Below are positions 1 to 11,830 of a DNA stretch of 64,000 nt, piece after piece (positions within the stretch are counted from its first letter, which is position 1; each line of letters begins with the position of its first letter). The stretch comes from Alloascoidea africana (taxonomy: Eukaryota > Ascomycota > Alloascoideomycetes > Alloascoideales > Alloascoideaceae). The DNA lies in assembly GCA_030581615.1 (NCBI GenBank), contig JAKTTT010000032.1, positions 180,196 to 244,195 of the forward strand, given 5' to 3'. A model generated the notes under the pieces. It ran no database searches. It was not told where the DNA came from and worked only from the letters and a program-made list of their open reading frames with translations. A program made the translations under genes and the position numbers.

Positions 1-2510
1 GGTAACAGCGAGTCATCATCCTGCGAAACGTAAGAACATATTGACTTTAAAGTTGTTGATGAAACCGCCTTGCCATTCAACATAATTTCCCCTGAGGTAT
101 GGTATTTTGTAATGACATTTGATTTTAGCCTGTCTGCAATCAGATTCAAAAGCGAACTTTTACCACTACCGGAGGGTCCCATGATGACATTCAACTTGAA
201 CGGTTCAAAAGAGGCATTGATATCTTTTAGAATGTGTTTGGGATCTGGCGGTGACAAACCCGGGATGATGTAATTTTTAGAAATGTCCAGATTCACGTCA
301 ACGAGGTTTACTGTAACATTTGTCTGTGATTTTTGCGCAGTCAATTCCTTGGCCTTTATAGCGGCATTCGATTCCTGACTCGGTGAAATTGTTTCCGTAG
401 TTGGTTTTTGCTGTTGTGCTAATGAAACGTCCACTTTTTTAACCGCCAGAATGATGCCCGCTACAAGGTAGAAGCCAATTGCCCAGGCCAGGACCACGCA
501 CAGGGGCACTTTGATCCAGTTGACAGGGAATGCAAAGCTTTTTATTATGAATGTGCCGGTGTATTGAGCACAATCCGGATTTGTTTCGTCTCCATAAGGA
601 CAGTCGCCAAAGTAGCCGTAAAACTGGTTGGAAAAAGCTGCTCCCAAGCCATAGTAGACATAAGCGATATATTTGGTCCAACGAACGTAAACGGGCATGT
701 GTTCAGCATTCACAAAAAAGCCACAGGCCATGCTCTGTAAGGTAAAAGCCAGGTTTGCAACCAGTGAAGCCTGTGCAAACTTGGTAGAGATTGCAACAGA
801 CATCATCCCAAGGCACATCGACGTCAAATGAAGCAAGAAAATATTTGTAAAGTAAAGGAAAAAATGCTTTGGTGAATCCGTTCTCATTCCAAACATAAAG
901 TAAGTGACTGCTGAAAAAAGCAACGGTACAATGACATCTTCAGTCAACAACTTGGAAATACGGCGTGATATCAAGTATCCCGCTATCGAAATACAATTTT
1001 CGTTTTTCTCCCGGTGGTAAACTTTTATATCTACTGCTGTCAATCTATAGATTTCAAAAAGCAGTAACAGATAGCTCTGCATTGCACAAGAAATGTAGAT
1101 TGCTCCTGCCATGGAACGAATTCCTGTAAGTGAGCCTCCAGGCTTGTAAAAAACCCATCCACAAAGTGCACCAAGGACCAGGGCTTCCAAGTACAGTCCT
1201 AACAATCCAACATAATCTCGTACCGAGAGAAGGGTTTGCCGTTTTGAAAGAATCAGAATTTCCCGGTGTAATGGAGCCTTTGAGGTTTTGTCTCTTGAAA
1301 ACCTGGTTCGGCGAGAAGCTTTGGGAGAAGCGCTGTTTTTGTCTAAATTAGGCTGTTCGAAATGTGATTCAGACCGGGATTTCCATTCCTGAACCAATCT
1401 TTTAACTCGATCTTGGCTCTCGTACTCCTTCTCGAGATCTCTTGTGTCAATGGAGGATATGTCGATAAAATAATCTGCTGGATTAACTTTGCTCGGTACA
1501 GGATACCCAATTTCTGTAAAGTATGGTATAGAATTTTTGACTGGACCAGAGTACACCATCTGACCCTTTGACAAGATGCAAAGTGAATCGAACAAGAAGA
1601 AGATGTCTGAGCGGGGTTGATGAATACTGAGAATAATGGTTCTTCCTTTGCGCGCCAGATTCTTAAGGGTTTTTATCAACAAATAGGCAGAACTAGCATC
1701 TAAACCTGTTGTGGGTTCATCCAAAAACAAAAGCGATGGGTTCGAAAGCATTTGAATTCCAATGCTGAGTCGTCTCTTCTCACCCCCAGAAAGACCCTTG
1801 TGTCTCGAGTCACCGACTCTAGTATCAGCGCAATCTTTCAAGCCCAATTCCAGAATGATCTCTTCAACAAGGCTCAATCGATTTGCTTTGGAGACAGTTG
1901 AAGGAAGTCTCAATTCCGCCGCGTAGAAAAGGGTTTCTCTGCACGTTAGATCGGGTAGCAATATGTCCTGTTGGATAACGTATGAATGCGAGATGCCGTG
2001 GATGCCATTATTGCCATTGTACAAAATGTCGCCTGTAATGTCTAGTCCTGACGAAGAGGAACGATTTGCGATTTGGTTCAGTAAAGACGTCTTGCCGGAA
2101 CCACTCCCACCAATAATTGCTGTTACAGAACCTGCGTTCACACCAAAAGACACATCCTGTAGAATCTCCTTTGACTTGAAAGAGCCTGTATGTGCGGGTT
2201 GACTCTCTGGATCTGCTTCTGTCTCTCCTTTTGCTGCTTTTCGTTTTCCCCAGTTCCATACCGGCCAGTGCTGTTTTAGGCTAGTTCTCACCGTCAAATG
2301 CCGGACCTGGACATTTACAGGCTCGATATCAGAGAATGAAAGATCTTTAGTACTTTGACCGTCGATTCCTCCTATTCTATAAGATTGGTACCGGGACTCC
2401 GAGATCTCCTTCTCCAACTGGAATGCCTTTTCATCGTCATTCTCTTGCTCCACAAGCGACCCTTGCGATGAAAGTGAGGGAGAAAGCGAAGGCGATTTCG
2501 TCTCCGTCAT
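1..2510 (-). CDS. ABCG-family transporter with two NBDs, YOL075C type (partial, 3' end off window)
   Basis: The frame is open from an ATG at 2510 down to the left edge, about 836 codons, with no stop in the window. Order: a short polar N-terminus; a first ATP-binding domain with Walker A GGSGSGKTS (residues ~138-146), signature LSGGEKRR and Walker B LLFLDEPTTGLD; a membrane domain of about six hydrophobic segments; then a second ATP-binding domain starting with Walker A GPSGSGKSS just before the edge. NBD-TMD-NBD(-TMD) order with NBD first is the ABCG layout. A duplicated form of white/ABCG half-transporters is known as S. cerevisiae YOL075C (about 1,300 aa), so roughly the last third is missing here. 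The substrate is unknown. The CTG in KTSLLN sits at a conserved Leu. It is divergent from CHS7 across about 1.06 kb. Confidence 0.88.
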   Translation of the reverse strand, partial: MTETKSPSLSPSLSSQGSLVEQENDDEKAFQLEKEISESRYQSYRIGGIDGQSTKDLSFSDIEPVNVQVRHLTVRTSLKQHWPVWNWGKRKAAKGETEADPESQPAHTGSFKSKEILQDVSFGVNAGSVTAIIGGSGSGKTSLLNQIANRSSSSGLDITGDILYNGNNGIHGISHSYVIQQDILLPDLTCRETLFYAAELRLPSTVSKANRLSLVEEIILELGLKDCADTRVGDSRHKGLSGGEKRRLSIGIQMLSNPSLLFLDEPTTGLDASSAYLLIKTLKNLARKGRTIILSIHQPRSDIFFLFDSLCILSKGQMVYSGPVKNSIPYFTEIGYPVPSKVNPADYFIDISSIDTRDLEKEYESQDRVKRLVQEWKSRSESHFEQPNLDKNSASPKASRRTRFSRDKTSKAPLHREILILSKRQTLLSVRDYVGLLGLYLEALVLGALCGWVFYKPGGSLTGIRSMAGAIYISCAMQSYLLLLFEIYRLTAVDIKVYHREKNENCISIAGYLISRRISKLLTEDVIVPLLFSAVTYFMFGMRTDSPKHFFLYFTNIFLLHLTSMCLGMMSVAISTKFAQASLVANLAFTLQSMACGFFVNAEHMPVYVRWTKYIAYVYYGLGAAFSNQFYGYFGDCPYGDETNPDCAQYTGTFIIKSFAFPVNWIKVPLCVVLAWAIGFYLVAGIILAVKKVDVSLAQQQKPTTETISPSQESNAAIKAKELTAQKSQTNVTVNLVDVNLDISKNYIIPGLSPPDPKHILKDINASFEPFKLNVIMGPSGSGKSSLLNLIADRLKSNVITKYHTSGEIMLNGKAVSSTTLKSICSYVSQDDDSLL

Positions 2511-3574
2511 CTATCTGTTGTGAGAGGGAGTTGAGAAACAGACCACAAAAGACGTTATTTTTTGTTTGTTCTGTTTAAAGAAAGGGTGTGGAGATCTGGT
2601 AGCAAGGAGCAAATTTGGGCGTGCAATTCTCAAGTGCGCAGGTACTACACACGGCATGGGTTCACCACCACCCCCATATACTGTAATGCACATACACTAA
2701 AAATCAAAGAAGGGGTTTTACTTTTCATATCCAATCGATGGAGATTGATTTTAGACAGAGTAAATATACGGATCGGAAAAAGAGATCTATAGTATCTGTA
2801 CTGCATAGAAAACTGTTGTTTCAAGGGAGGAACAAATATGGCAAGTACAATCTTCCAGGAATCGTGGAGAGAGAAAGTTAGTGCCAATGCTAATTGTCTA
2901 GTCTCGATAGTTTGTTTTCCACAAGAACTGGGGAAATCAAAGATAAATTGAATAGACCCCTGTTACTAAACAGAAATTTTGGAGAACTTGAAATGAAGCA
3001 AAAGAGAGTTGACAGAATTCAAGGATTCTTTGCTCTACTCCATGGCCATCGAGCAACTGTCTTCGATATAAAGATCCTCCATTTACTAATAATGTTTTAG
3101 TTTCGTTCCTCGCTAGCTACCGAAACTCGAGGGAACTCATGTTCCCATGTACTGTGGTCCTTTGGAAGTCAACATTCTAAACATACATTGTTCGATTCGA
3201 ACAGATCCACACAAAATTGACAGTACGAATCGGCGCTTAAGTATTCGTTCGGCCCAAGCGCCCAATCTCCAAAATCGAACCGAACCGTACCGCAATTCGA
3301 ACACAAACACAAACCGACACTTAAATAGATTACCCGGCCTGTCATCATCGGCCATCGGCTGCTCAGCCACACGTGACTGTGATCGCAGGGGCTATTTTTG
3401 GAAGGTGCCTGGGCAGCTGCGAGTTCGAGCGTGAAACATGAAAATGAAAATATTGTGGAATAATCCTCCTTCTCTCCTTCCTCCCTCTCACTGTCTCTTT
3501 CTTCTGGTTTCTACAGGTCTTTAGGATATAAATCTCGCTTTGGTTCACCCCCACGTCCAGGTCTATCACACACC
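2511..3574. other. Intergenic, divergent promoter region of the ABC transporter and CHS7
   Basis: No convincing gene. The short ORFs here look random in composition and overlap each other on both strands. A cluster of CGAAT/CGAAC-type words lies at about 3187-3300, and a CACGTG E-box followed by AC lies at 3370-3375, about 200 bp upstream of CHS7. A pyrimidine-rich tract at about 3468-3515 precedes the CHS7 start, as is common in yeast promoters. Confidence 0.6.
3370..3375. promoter_or_regulatory. CACGTG E-box upstream of CHS7
   Basis: A palindromic CACGTG within CACACGTGAC, the core recognised by Cbf1/Pho4-type bHLH factors in yeasts. It lies about 200 bp upstream of the CHS7 ATG. Function is inferred from the motif and position only. 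Confidence 0.35.
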
Positions 3575-4513
3575 ATGAAGTTTGGAGAGTTTACATTTTT
3601 CTGCGAAAGATCTCCACTGCCCCTCTGTCCACTTGTAGGGGGAGCAGGAGACTCCCCTATTCTACGCCATGGGACGCTCACCAAGTGCTATGCTCGTAGT
3701 ATCGAGGTTGCAAATACGACTATATTCCAGTGTGCATCAAGTTTGATCAATATTCTGGCGATAGGAATTATTCTCATCATCTTGATGAGCATCAAATCTA
3801 AATACACAGCAATCGGGAGGAAAGAAATCATGTCGTTTTTCTACATCTATATTGCCCTCACTGCCATGTCCCTCGTTATAGATTCAGGAGTCGTGCCTGT
3901 TGAGTCAGAAGTTTACAACTATTTTGTGGCTGCTCAAAATGGTTTAACGTCCGCGGTCTGCTGGTGCTTGGTTATGAACGGGCTCATAATGTACCAAGTG
4001 CTTGAGGACGGCACAAACATGTCTTTATGGATAATCCGAATATCCTGTTTTTTCTTCTTTGCGGCAACATTTGTGATCAACCTAGTGACAACCAAGAACT
4101 GGGGTGGTAATGCACTGAACTCAACAGAAACCCTGGGGCTTTTTGTCATCCTATACATTGTCAACGGAATACTACTAATAACATACGTGTTCTCTCAACT
4201 CTACCTCGCCATATGGCGATTGCACGATTATTGGGCAGTAGGCTGTATTGGCCTAGGTGTGTTTTTCTTTGTTGCGGGCCAAGTGTTCCTCTACGTCTTT
4301 TCCGATGTGATTTGTGAAGAGGCGAATCATTATATTGACGGCTTGTTCCTGGCAACTCTGTGCAACTTTTTCACAACCATGATGATATACAAATACTGGG
4401 ACATGATCACGAAAGAAGATCTGGAATTCAGCGTTAGCAATAACGATAACTATGCGTGGGAAGCCAAGAATTTACTGGATGACGACCCCAGATACTACGA
4501 TGATGGTGTATGA
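3575..4513 (+). CDS. CHS7: Chitin synthase export chaperone Chs7
   Basis: Single-exon 312-aa protein; S. cerevisiae Chs7 is 316 aa. It starts MKFGEFTFFCERSPLPLC, the typical Chs7 N-terminus (F-G-x-F ... C-x-R-x-P-L-P-L-C), and then has about seven hydrophobic segments (roughly residues 55-75, 85-105, 115-140, 150-170, 185-210, 220-240, 250-270) and an acidic C-terminal tail. Chs7 is an ER membrane protein needed for folding and ER exit of the chitin synthase Chs3, so it acts in cell-wall chitin deposition. The ATG at 3575 follows a CT-rich leader and gives the conserved N-terminus, which settles the start. Nothing looks broken. Confidence 0.93.
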   Translation: MKFGEFTFFCERSPLPLCPLVGGAGDSPILRHGTLTKCYARSIEVANTTIFQCASSLINILAIGIILIILMSIKSKYTAIGRKEIMSFFYIYIALTAMSLVIDSGVVPVESEVYNYFVAAQNGLTSAVCWCLVMNGLIMYQVLEDGTNMSLWIIRISCFFFFAATFVINLVTTKNWGGNALNSTETLGLFVILYIVNGILLITYVFSQLYLAIWRLHDYWAVGCIGLGVFFFVAGQVFLYVFSDVICEEANHYIDGLFLATLCNFFTTMMIYKYWDMITKEDLEFSVSNNDNYAWEAKNLLDDDPRYYDDGV

Positions 4514-5158
4514 TTGGAACTGCCTTGAAGCATACGGTTTTTTTTTCTGGTTTAGCATGTGCATTTTGTTTCTCCTTATCCCTTCGGTAGCGGATGTGGT
4601 TCTTTTGGGATTGCGTAATGATCTTTTTGAATCGCATATTTATCATAGTTTGACAGTTGGCGCCAGACAACGCCTTTTATCCTGTTCAGAGAACGCACAT
4701 TATCATTATCTGAGTTTGAAATACATTCAAACCAGGCTAATTCAATTCAAATAGATGAAAATGCCAGCTATTGTTCTAATAAAAGTCATGTTTTGGGGAT
4801 GATTGTGTTTGTAGGAAAAATGATGGTTCAATTCAAATTAGTACCACATTGTGTAGCCAAGCACGCTATTTTCCAGCACTTCAGTATTTATTCAAGTAAA
4901 TAAATCTCATGAAACAAGTTGAGACGAAATTAGGGCGAAGGCACTGCTATTTATCGAGCATGGTATTATTTGAAATGAAACCTTCCACTATGCGCCCTTG
5001 ACCAGGGAACAAAACAAGGCAACAGGACAGCGCGGTTGCAATATTTTACTCCTTCTTTATCCCAATATCGGGGCAAGTTCCAACCCTGGGCACATATTCA
5101 TTCTCTTCCCTATATACTTTCCCGCCTTCCTCCAACGCTCATCCGATTTCAGTAGGCA
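4514..5158. other. Intergenic between CHS7 and the Yip-family gene
   Basis: No gene seen. AT-rich sequence that should hold the CHS7 3' end and the promoter of the next gene. A short open frame at about 4452-4754 overlaps the end of CHS7 in another frame and shows no protein-like features. Confidence 0.6.
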
Positions 5159-6323
5159 ATGCCAAAGGCCAGTTTTCAACCACTTTCAGAAGGTCGAGGA
5201 ACCGATTCAAATGAAAATGAAAACCCGTTCCTCATAATCGATGACGATGAATCTGATGATGATTTTGAAGTAAGCTCAAGTCCAAACAGCAAAGACACAA
5301 CCAATCCTTTCCAGTCAAAATACGACTATGATAATCCTAGCATCCACAGAAACGATTCTACAAGCAAAACTATAGAGAATGACTCCAAGGTTTCAGACAC
5401 ACTAAAGCATAGCTCTGAAAGGAATCTACACCATGAAACGCAATACAACTACACACCAGATCGACCAATAGATTCCGATTTCGCTCTAAACACCACCGAT
5501 ATCAGTCTGGAAGATCAAACAGATCAACCCAAGGAGACAAAAGATAACCGGCCAAAGCTAGTCGAAAGACAATTCAAGGGGAGCAGTACACTGGATGAAC
5601 CTATATTACAAACGCTCTGGAGAGATTTGAAAAGGATAGGAATTCGTCTCTTGATTGTAATCTGGCCATTAGCATTAAGCCGTTTACTTAAAAAACACAA
5701 TGATGAAGAAGAGACAGCAGAAACAACCCAAGCACAAGAACTAGAAGAGCAAAAACGGCTACTTGGAGAATGGGACTTGTGGTAAGCATAATCACGTCCT
5801 TTATTAGAGAAAAACGTTTAACCAACCGTGGCTAGGGGCCCTCTGTTCTTTTCACTGCTAATGTCGCTAATACTTGCATTTATGGCGGCGGATGACGAAA
5901 AATCAATTGTTTTCTCTGGAACGTTTTTTTTGATTTGGCTTGGTCTGGCTTTAATCTCGATCAATGTGCAGCTGCTTGGATCCACAATGTAAGTGATCGT
6001 GAAACCATCTCCTGGATGTTTTAATGTTCCATTCCGGATTATATTTAACACGTTTCATAACGCAATTTTATAGTACTTTTTTCACTGCTCTATCGACAAT
6101 TGGCTACTCTTTGTTCCCACTCCTGGCAGCTGGGCTGGTCAGCCTCTTCTTCTCTTGGAGAATAATACGTCTCGCGGTGGTCAGCCCAATGATGGCATGG
6201 GGCCTGTTTGCAGCCACGTATTCCATGAAGAGCACGAGCTGCTTGGACAACAGATTGTTTGTTTCGGTATACCCAGTTGCCCTACTATTTTTCTGCTTGG
6301 GGTGGTTATGCGTGGCATCATAG
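5159..6323 (+). CDS. YIP1-family Golgi membrane protein (Yip4/YIPF6-like), 3 exons
   Basis: Exons 5159-5781, 5836-5988 and 6074-6323 join in frame to 341 aa. Introns are 54 nt (GTAAGC...CTAG) and 85 nt (GTAAGT...ATAG), both with TTTAAC near the 3' end. The first ~150 residues are polar and acidic. The C-terminal half begins at the family motif GEWDLWGPLFFSLLMSL, which spans the first junction, and contains about five hydrophobic segments, as in Yip1/YIPF proteins. These act at Golgi membranes with Rab/Ypt GTPases in vesicle traffic. The D-L-W-G-P motif fits the Yip4/YIPF6 branch best, but Yip5 is possible. Each exon alone ends at a stop, so the splice model is what restores the domain. Confidence 0.78.
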
Positions 6324-6491
6324 GAACGTGTAGATAGTATGCCAGATTTTACTGTTAACAACCTTAGTTTGAGTTCATATTGGGAATAGACCTAGAAGAA
6401 AGATTTTCAGACGGCATTTCTATATTTTTCTTTTGCACTCTCTCGACTTATTCCGATTCCTGAAGAAACCCTGTGGGGAAAAGGTCTTACA

Positions 6492-7791
6492 ATGAGCACT
6501 GAGGCTGCAAGGTAAATCTATCGCTTTTTGTTTATCCCTCCAATCAACCAGGCCTGGAGCATCTGCTGATAGCGAAGCAGGCCCTTTCTCTCTGGAAACA
6601 TTAGCACCAGCCAGGGGTTTCCCGACAATGAGAACCTCCCTGCGGTCTACTAGAAAGCGGCTGAAGCTGACTATCTATGGAGATAGAGAAAAAGCGGCCC
6701 AGTTTCCTCATTCACCATACCTTGAACCCTCATCATCAAAGACAGACATAAACAACCCGCCATTTTCTCAAGGTTTTCCCTCTCCCAGTCACACAAATGT
6801 TTTGAAGCCATTCGGGAACAGAATAAACACAAATTCGCCTTCAATACAAAAGACTAGTCCCAAGTCTCGGACGCAGCCAGCTTCCAAAGCCATGGAAGCT
6901 TCTAAACCTGATTCGAGCCAGAAACGAAGGGCTATAAGGCTGAGGCTTAAGAATAAGCGCAGGGTCCCTTCAAAACTGGATATGATGGATAACCAGCACC
7001 TTACGTCTTTTGATTTAATACCTCCTCCTTCTGAACAGGAGCAAAGCCCTATAGTATTCATTGAAGACTACTTTGTAGGGGATCGGATCCAGGGTTCCTC
7101 GTTACAGGGGACAAAAACCAATTGTACTATGCAGCCGGGCCAGATGAATTCAATTATACCAAAGCTGAGAGAATTCAAAAAACGGCAGAGAATAGAGGAC
7201 ACAGAAGACAACATGGTTTCCTATTGCGAGGATAATGGCGATATCCGAATGGCCACTTTTAGCAAAACTGAAACAAGTAGACCAATGGAGTATGATACTC
7301 TAAATTTCACCCACGCTGAGGATAACAATACTAGGACGTCCTCATTCTCACAATCATCATCATCAGCAACAACAATAGCGGCAGCACCTCGGGCCATTAA
7401 GATCAGAAACAGCAGTAGGCCCAGTTCATCCAAACAGCAACCGAAAAGCGCCAGTCCATTCCCCTGCGGTCTTAAACACTGCAACTTCTGTGATGCGCCG
7501 CTATATGAAATCAGCCGCAGGCTGCCCTCAGACTCAAAGTTTGAAAGCTTTTTATGTCTCGATTGCGCGGTAAAAGATAAACAGAACATTGAGCACGATG
7601 TCTCAGACACCCAGACCCTGTCCGAAAGCATTCTCCACGACGATGCTGTAAAGATGAGACTTGTAAGAAGGACAAATAGAGCTAATTACGCCAGACGGGG
7701 ACGCCCGGCGGGATGGCCCAACGACCTCAGACGCAAGCTGCGCTGGAGATGGAGACTACGCGGCCTGCTGCCCGCAATCAGTGCACGATAG
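6492..7791 (+). CDS. Unrecognised basic protein with a CxxC-x20-CxxC motif
   Basis: The open frame from the ATG at 6628 gives 387 aa. A short upstream exon (6492-6511, MSTEAA) can be spliced across a 40-nt GTAAAT...CCAG intron (6512-6551) and keeps the frame, giving about 419 aa; this first exon is tentative. The protein is Ser/Pro/Arg-rich with repeated basic patches (KRRAIRLRLKNKRR). Near residues 315-345 it has CNFC ... CLDC with 20 residues between, possibly a zinc ribbon. The tail RRGRPAGWP contains an AT-hook-like RGRP core followed by an Arg/Trp-rich end. This suggests a nuclear DNA- or RNA-binding protein. I do not recognise the family; the spacing differs from GATA fingers (usually 17-18). 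It lies head-to-tail before ROM2. Confidence 0.6.
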
Positions 7792-7871
7792 ATATCCATC
7801 TTTTTCACGAAGTTGACTTTTGGTCTCACGTATTTCCACTTTGTAGAAGACCAGTAGCATTGGACATATGA

Positions 7872-7877
7872 CACGTG
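7872..7877. promoter_or_regulatory. CACGTG E-box upstream of ROM2
   Basis: A CACGTG palindrome within ACACGTGATC, about 125 bp upstream of the preferred ROM2 ATG (8003). If translation instead began at the in-frame ATG 7868, this site would be coding. Assignment as a regulatory site rests on motif alone. Confidence 0.3.
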
Positions 7878-8002
7878 ATCCGCCACAAACACCCACGCAC
7901 CCGCGGCGTCCACCTTCAACAGGCGCAAGGTTTGAGACTCTCAACACCACTCGAGAGACCCCAAGAAGCCAGAAGCGGTCTGACTTGAGGATAGATGCCA
8001 AG

Positions 8003-11000
8003 ATGCCTGCAGATTCCAGCGACTACTCTGGCCAGAATAGAGTTGCCCAACGACAGGCAGTCTTTTCGGACATTTTTGGCGCCCGGCGGCCCCAGACTGC
8101 TGAGACTTGCTCCCCATCTCTCAACGTAAACGGTAAGATCCAGAATCTCTTTCAAGAGGGCGGTGCTGATGGCTGAGATTTGGCCCTGGTGCTGACTTTT
8201 TCGTCCGTTGTCTTTTAGACCCTTTAAAAGAATTCGCCCGTGTTGGGTTTGGCCCAGGTCCTTTCGCTAGAGACCAAAACCCCCCTGGCGCTGATCGGTG
8301 AGTCCCCCTTATCGTTGGCATTACATACACAAGTCGAGTCTTGTGTATGACCTGGTACGGACTAACAATGAAGCTTTAGAAAGCAGAGGTTCACCTCTCG
8401 ACTTTCGCTAGATCCCGGAAAGAACAAACCAACGGGCTCTGTGCCTATATCTCCGGGAGAGTCCAAAAACGACTCGGTAGCTCCCCTGCGGACATATCAA
8501 CAGCCTGGAAGACCCATTTCTTCCCAAAACTTGCTCAGTACTAATGGATACAACAACGCAGAACGCACTTACTCCTTGAGGAGCGATGTAGATTTTTATT
8601 CAAATGAGCCTTCTTCTCCTGGACACTCGCAAAGACTTCGGGATGCTCCACAACACCGCAGTCTATCCTCACAGCCTTCTTACTACCAGAATAGCCATAA
8701 TTCCTCGCCAATCGCTGTAAACCGTGCGAATGGAGCCCCCGGTCCCTATGAAGGCCGCAGTATGTCGTTGACCATGGCTTCGATGCGTTCCCAGCCAACA
8801 ACTCTGAGTGGGCGTGTTATTCCTCAAAAGTCCAACACCGATGAGTTTGTCATGCATAAACAACAAACATCCCATCTCTCTCATGTTTCATCGTCCTCTT
8901 CGATGGCCTCTAACTCTAATAGTCCAGGCAGCATAGGCAGCCCAAGTTCCCAAAAGTCCAAAAGTCTGACGGCCATATCCAAGGCTGGCTCAATGCACCG
9001 TGGCAAAATTAACACGAATAGACGAACAACGTCAGGCGCTAGCCTCCCTTCTATCGATCGCTCAAGAAGCAACTATAGCTCACACACCATCGTTACAACC
9101 ACAAGCAGAAGGCCAACGGTGTACCCAGCCTTGTTATCCCGTGTTGCAGCGACCTTCAAAAGCCGAATGGTTCTTGGAGAGAGAGCCAAGAATGGCTTGG
9201 AGTACAGAGACGCTTTCACGGGAGCAGAGGCTGTAGATCTAATATCCTACATCATTCGCACAACAGATAGGAACTTGGCTCTACTTTTGGCCCGGGCCCT
9301 GGATGCCCAGAAATTCTTTCATGACGTTGCGTACGAGCATCGTCTCAGAGATTCAAACAATGAGGTGTATCAGTTTACGGATAGTGGGTTTGAAGACTAT
9401 AGCCAACAGGACTACCGAACAGGCTCTGTGTCCAGTGCGATAACTGCAACCTCGGACAATACAAACAACAGCAAGAACAGCAATGCAAGCCCAGTGAACG
9501 GCGTTTTCACTTTGCTAACCGAGTGCTACTCGCCAACCTGCACCCGAGACCATTTGTGCTATTCGATTGCGTGTCCCAGGAGATTAGAACAACAGGCCAG
9601 GCTGAATCTCAAGCCCGGCGGCGGTTTGAAAAGAGCCGATAGCCGGGCCTCGTTGCAAGGCGAAGAAGAAAAGAAACATTTATGGTCCTACAGCGTTCCG
9701 AAAGAGGTTGTGGATAGCGTTGACAAAAAAGAACTCAAGAGACAGGAATGCATTTTTGAGACAATTTACACTGAACGTGATTTTGTCAAGGATTTGGAGT
9801 ACATTCGTGACTTTTGGATCATACCGCTTAGAGATAACAACATTATTCCGGAAAGAGAGCGCGAGAAGTTTGTCCGTACAGTGTTTGCAGGAGTACTTGA
9901 GATATTGGCGGTAAACTCCCGCCTTGCCGAGGATTTGACTAGACGACAGAAGAAAGCCCATATTGTTGACCAGATTGGCGACATCTTTTTAGAACATATT
10001 TGCTATTTTGAACCGTTTGTTCGGTATGGCGCTGGACAAATCTTTGGAAAGTATGAATTTGAAAGACAAAAAAGTGCAAATCCCTTGTTTGCAAGGTTTG
10101 TTGAGGAAATCGAACGACTGAAAGAGTCTAGGAAACTGGACTTGTCTTCATTTTTATCAAAGCCCACTACACGACCGGCTAGGTATCCACTGCTTCTCAA
10201 GGCCATTAAGGAAAAGACGCCACCTGAACATCCTGATTATGAAAATCTACAAAAGGCTATTAACATGCTACAGGATTTGCTTGGTAGAATCAATGTCGAA
10301 ACGGGCAAGGCATCAGATAGATTAAGTTTGCTTCTTTTGCAACGACGACTGCTGTTTAGACCAGGGGAAGTTGTTGATTTGAAGCTTTCTGCAGAAAATA
10401 GGCGTATTCTGTTCCATGGTGTCTTGAAGAAACGAAACCAAGACGACATACAGGTCTATCTATTTGACCATGCCTTGCTTCTCGTTCGTGTCAAGCAGGT
10501 TAACAAAATAGAACAGTATAAAGTCTATCAACGGCCAATACCTTTAGAATTGTTGTATTTCAGTCAGTCCGAAGAAGCTCCCTCGAAATTTTTGACAAGA
10601 AGAACCGGCACTGGTGGAATGCTAACTGGATCACTGCCATCACGAAATGACTCTTCCTCTTCTGGAAAATTCCCAATCTCGTTCTTGTACATTGGCAGGA
10701 GTGAGTACGAAATTACTCTTTATGCACCTAAATTGCAAACGCAGAAAACCCTTATTGAAAGACTTGAAGAACAACAACGAGCATTACGTAAAAAGTACGA
10801 TATCTTCACACTATACCCTCTCTGTGAACGGTTTTTCAATGGTACAAATCGTATCTCCTGTGTTGTTCCTTGCGACGGTGGTAGGAAACTGATTTATGGC
10901 ACGGACTCTGGAATTTATATCTCTACAGTTCGCCTCAAACACGCAAACAGCCCTGAGCGAATCGTTTCGAATCCAATCAAAATCATTGCAAGAATCAACG

Positions 11001-11830
11001 TTACGCAGTTGGAGGTGTTGGACACATACTCCACTCTCGTTGCTCTTGCAGACAAGAAGCTATGCACCTGGCCCCTGAGTCTTCTCGATACTTATGATCC
11101 TATAGCGATCAGTAAGAAGGCCAAAGAACTCATGTCTCATGTAAGTTTCTTTCGTGTTGGAGTCTGTGCTGGGAAAATGCTCATTTGCGCAGCCAAAAAC
11201 AATTCCGGCCATACGGTTCGTGCTTTTGAGCCAGCAGATCCAATAAGTAAGAAATTGAACAAGAAAAAATTCAAGAGTGAGGTTCAGGAGTTTTCTTTCA
11301 GCTCCGAACCCGTATCAATCTCATTTCTCAAGACGAAACTTTGTGTTGGATGTACAAAAGGCTTTGAAATTGTTAGTGTTGAGACTGGTGCCATGGAGTC
11401 GTTGCTAGATCCCGCAGATACGTCTTTGGATTTTGTTACTCGGAAAGAAGGTCTAAAGCCAATTGCAATCTATCGCGTGAATAATGATTTCTTATTGAGT
11501 TATAGTGATTTCTCCTTCTTTGTGAATAAGAATGGATGGAGATCACGGCCCGACTGGATGATCAGATGGGAAGGCGTACCTCAAGCTTTTGCTTTGTGGT
11601 ATCCATACTTATTGGGATTTGAGCCAAATTTCATTGAAATTCGAGATGTTGAGACAGGCGATTTAATTCGTGTTATTACAGGAGACAGCATACGGCTTTT
11701 GCACTCCAATTCACAGGAGATTTTGTACGCGTATGAAGATGAAAATGGTTACGATGTTATTGCATCTTTGGACTTTTGGGGTAAGAGCAAGACTAGAAAA
11801 GTGGATGGCGTAAAAGATGTTAGCGTTTGA
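8003..11830 (+). CDS. ROM2: Rho1 guanine-nucleotide exchange factor Rom1/Rom2, 3 exons
   Basis: Exons 8003-8132, 8219-8297 and 8380-11830 join in frame to 1,219 aa; S. cerevisiae Rom2 is about 1,356 aa. Introns are 86 nt (GTAAGA, GCTGAC branch) and 82 nt (GTGAGT, ACTAACA branch at 8361). The long third exon opens without an ATG, which shows that upstream exons exist. Domains: a Ser-rich N-terminus, DEP domain (~318-400, FTGAEAVDLI), RhoGEF/DH domain (~527-715, ETIYTERDFVKDLEYI), PH domain (~740-880) and CNH domain (~905-1200). This order is diagnostic of the Rom2/Tus1 exchange factors that load Rho1 with GTP in the cell-wall-integrity pathway. An in-frame ATG at 7868 would add 45 residues; I prefer 8003 because 7868 leaves only 76 bp after the preceding stop. 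Confidence 0.9.

Noticed and set aside
4452-4754. 100-codon ORF overlapping the end of CHS7
   Set aside because: It overlaps the conserved CHS7 C-terminus in another frame and has no recognisable features.
7221-7631. 136-codon minus-strand ORF
   Set aside because: Antisense shadow of the CxxC protein gene.
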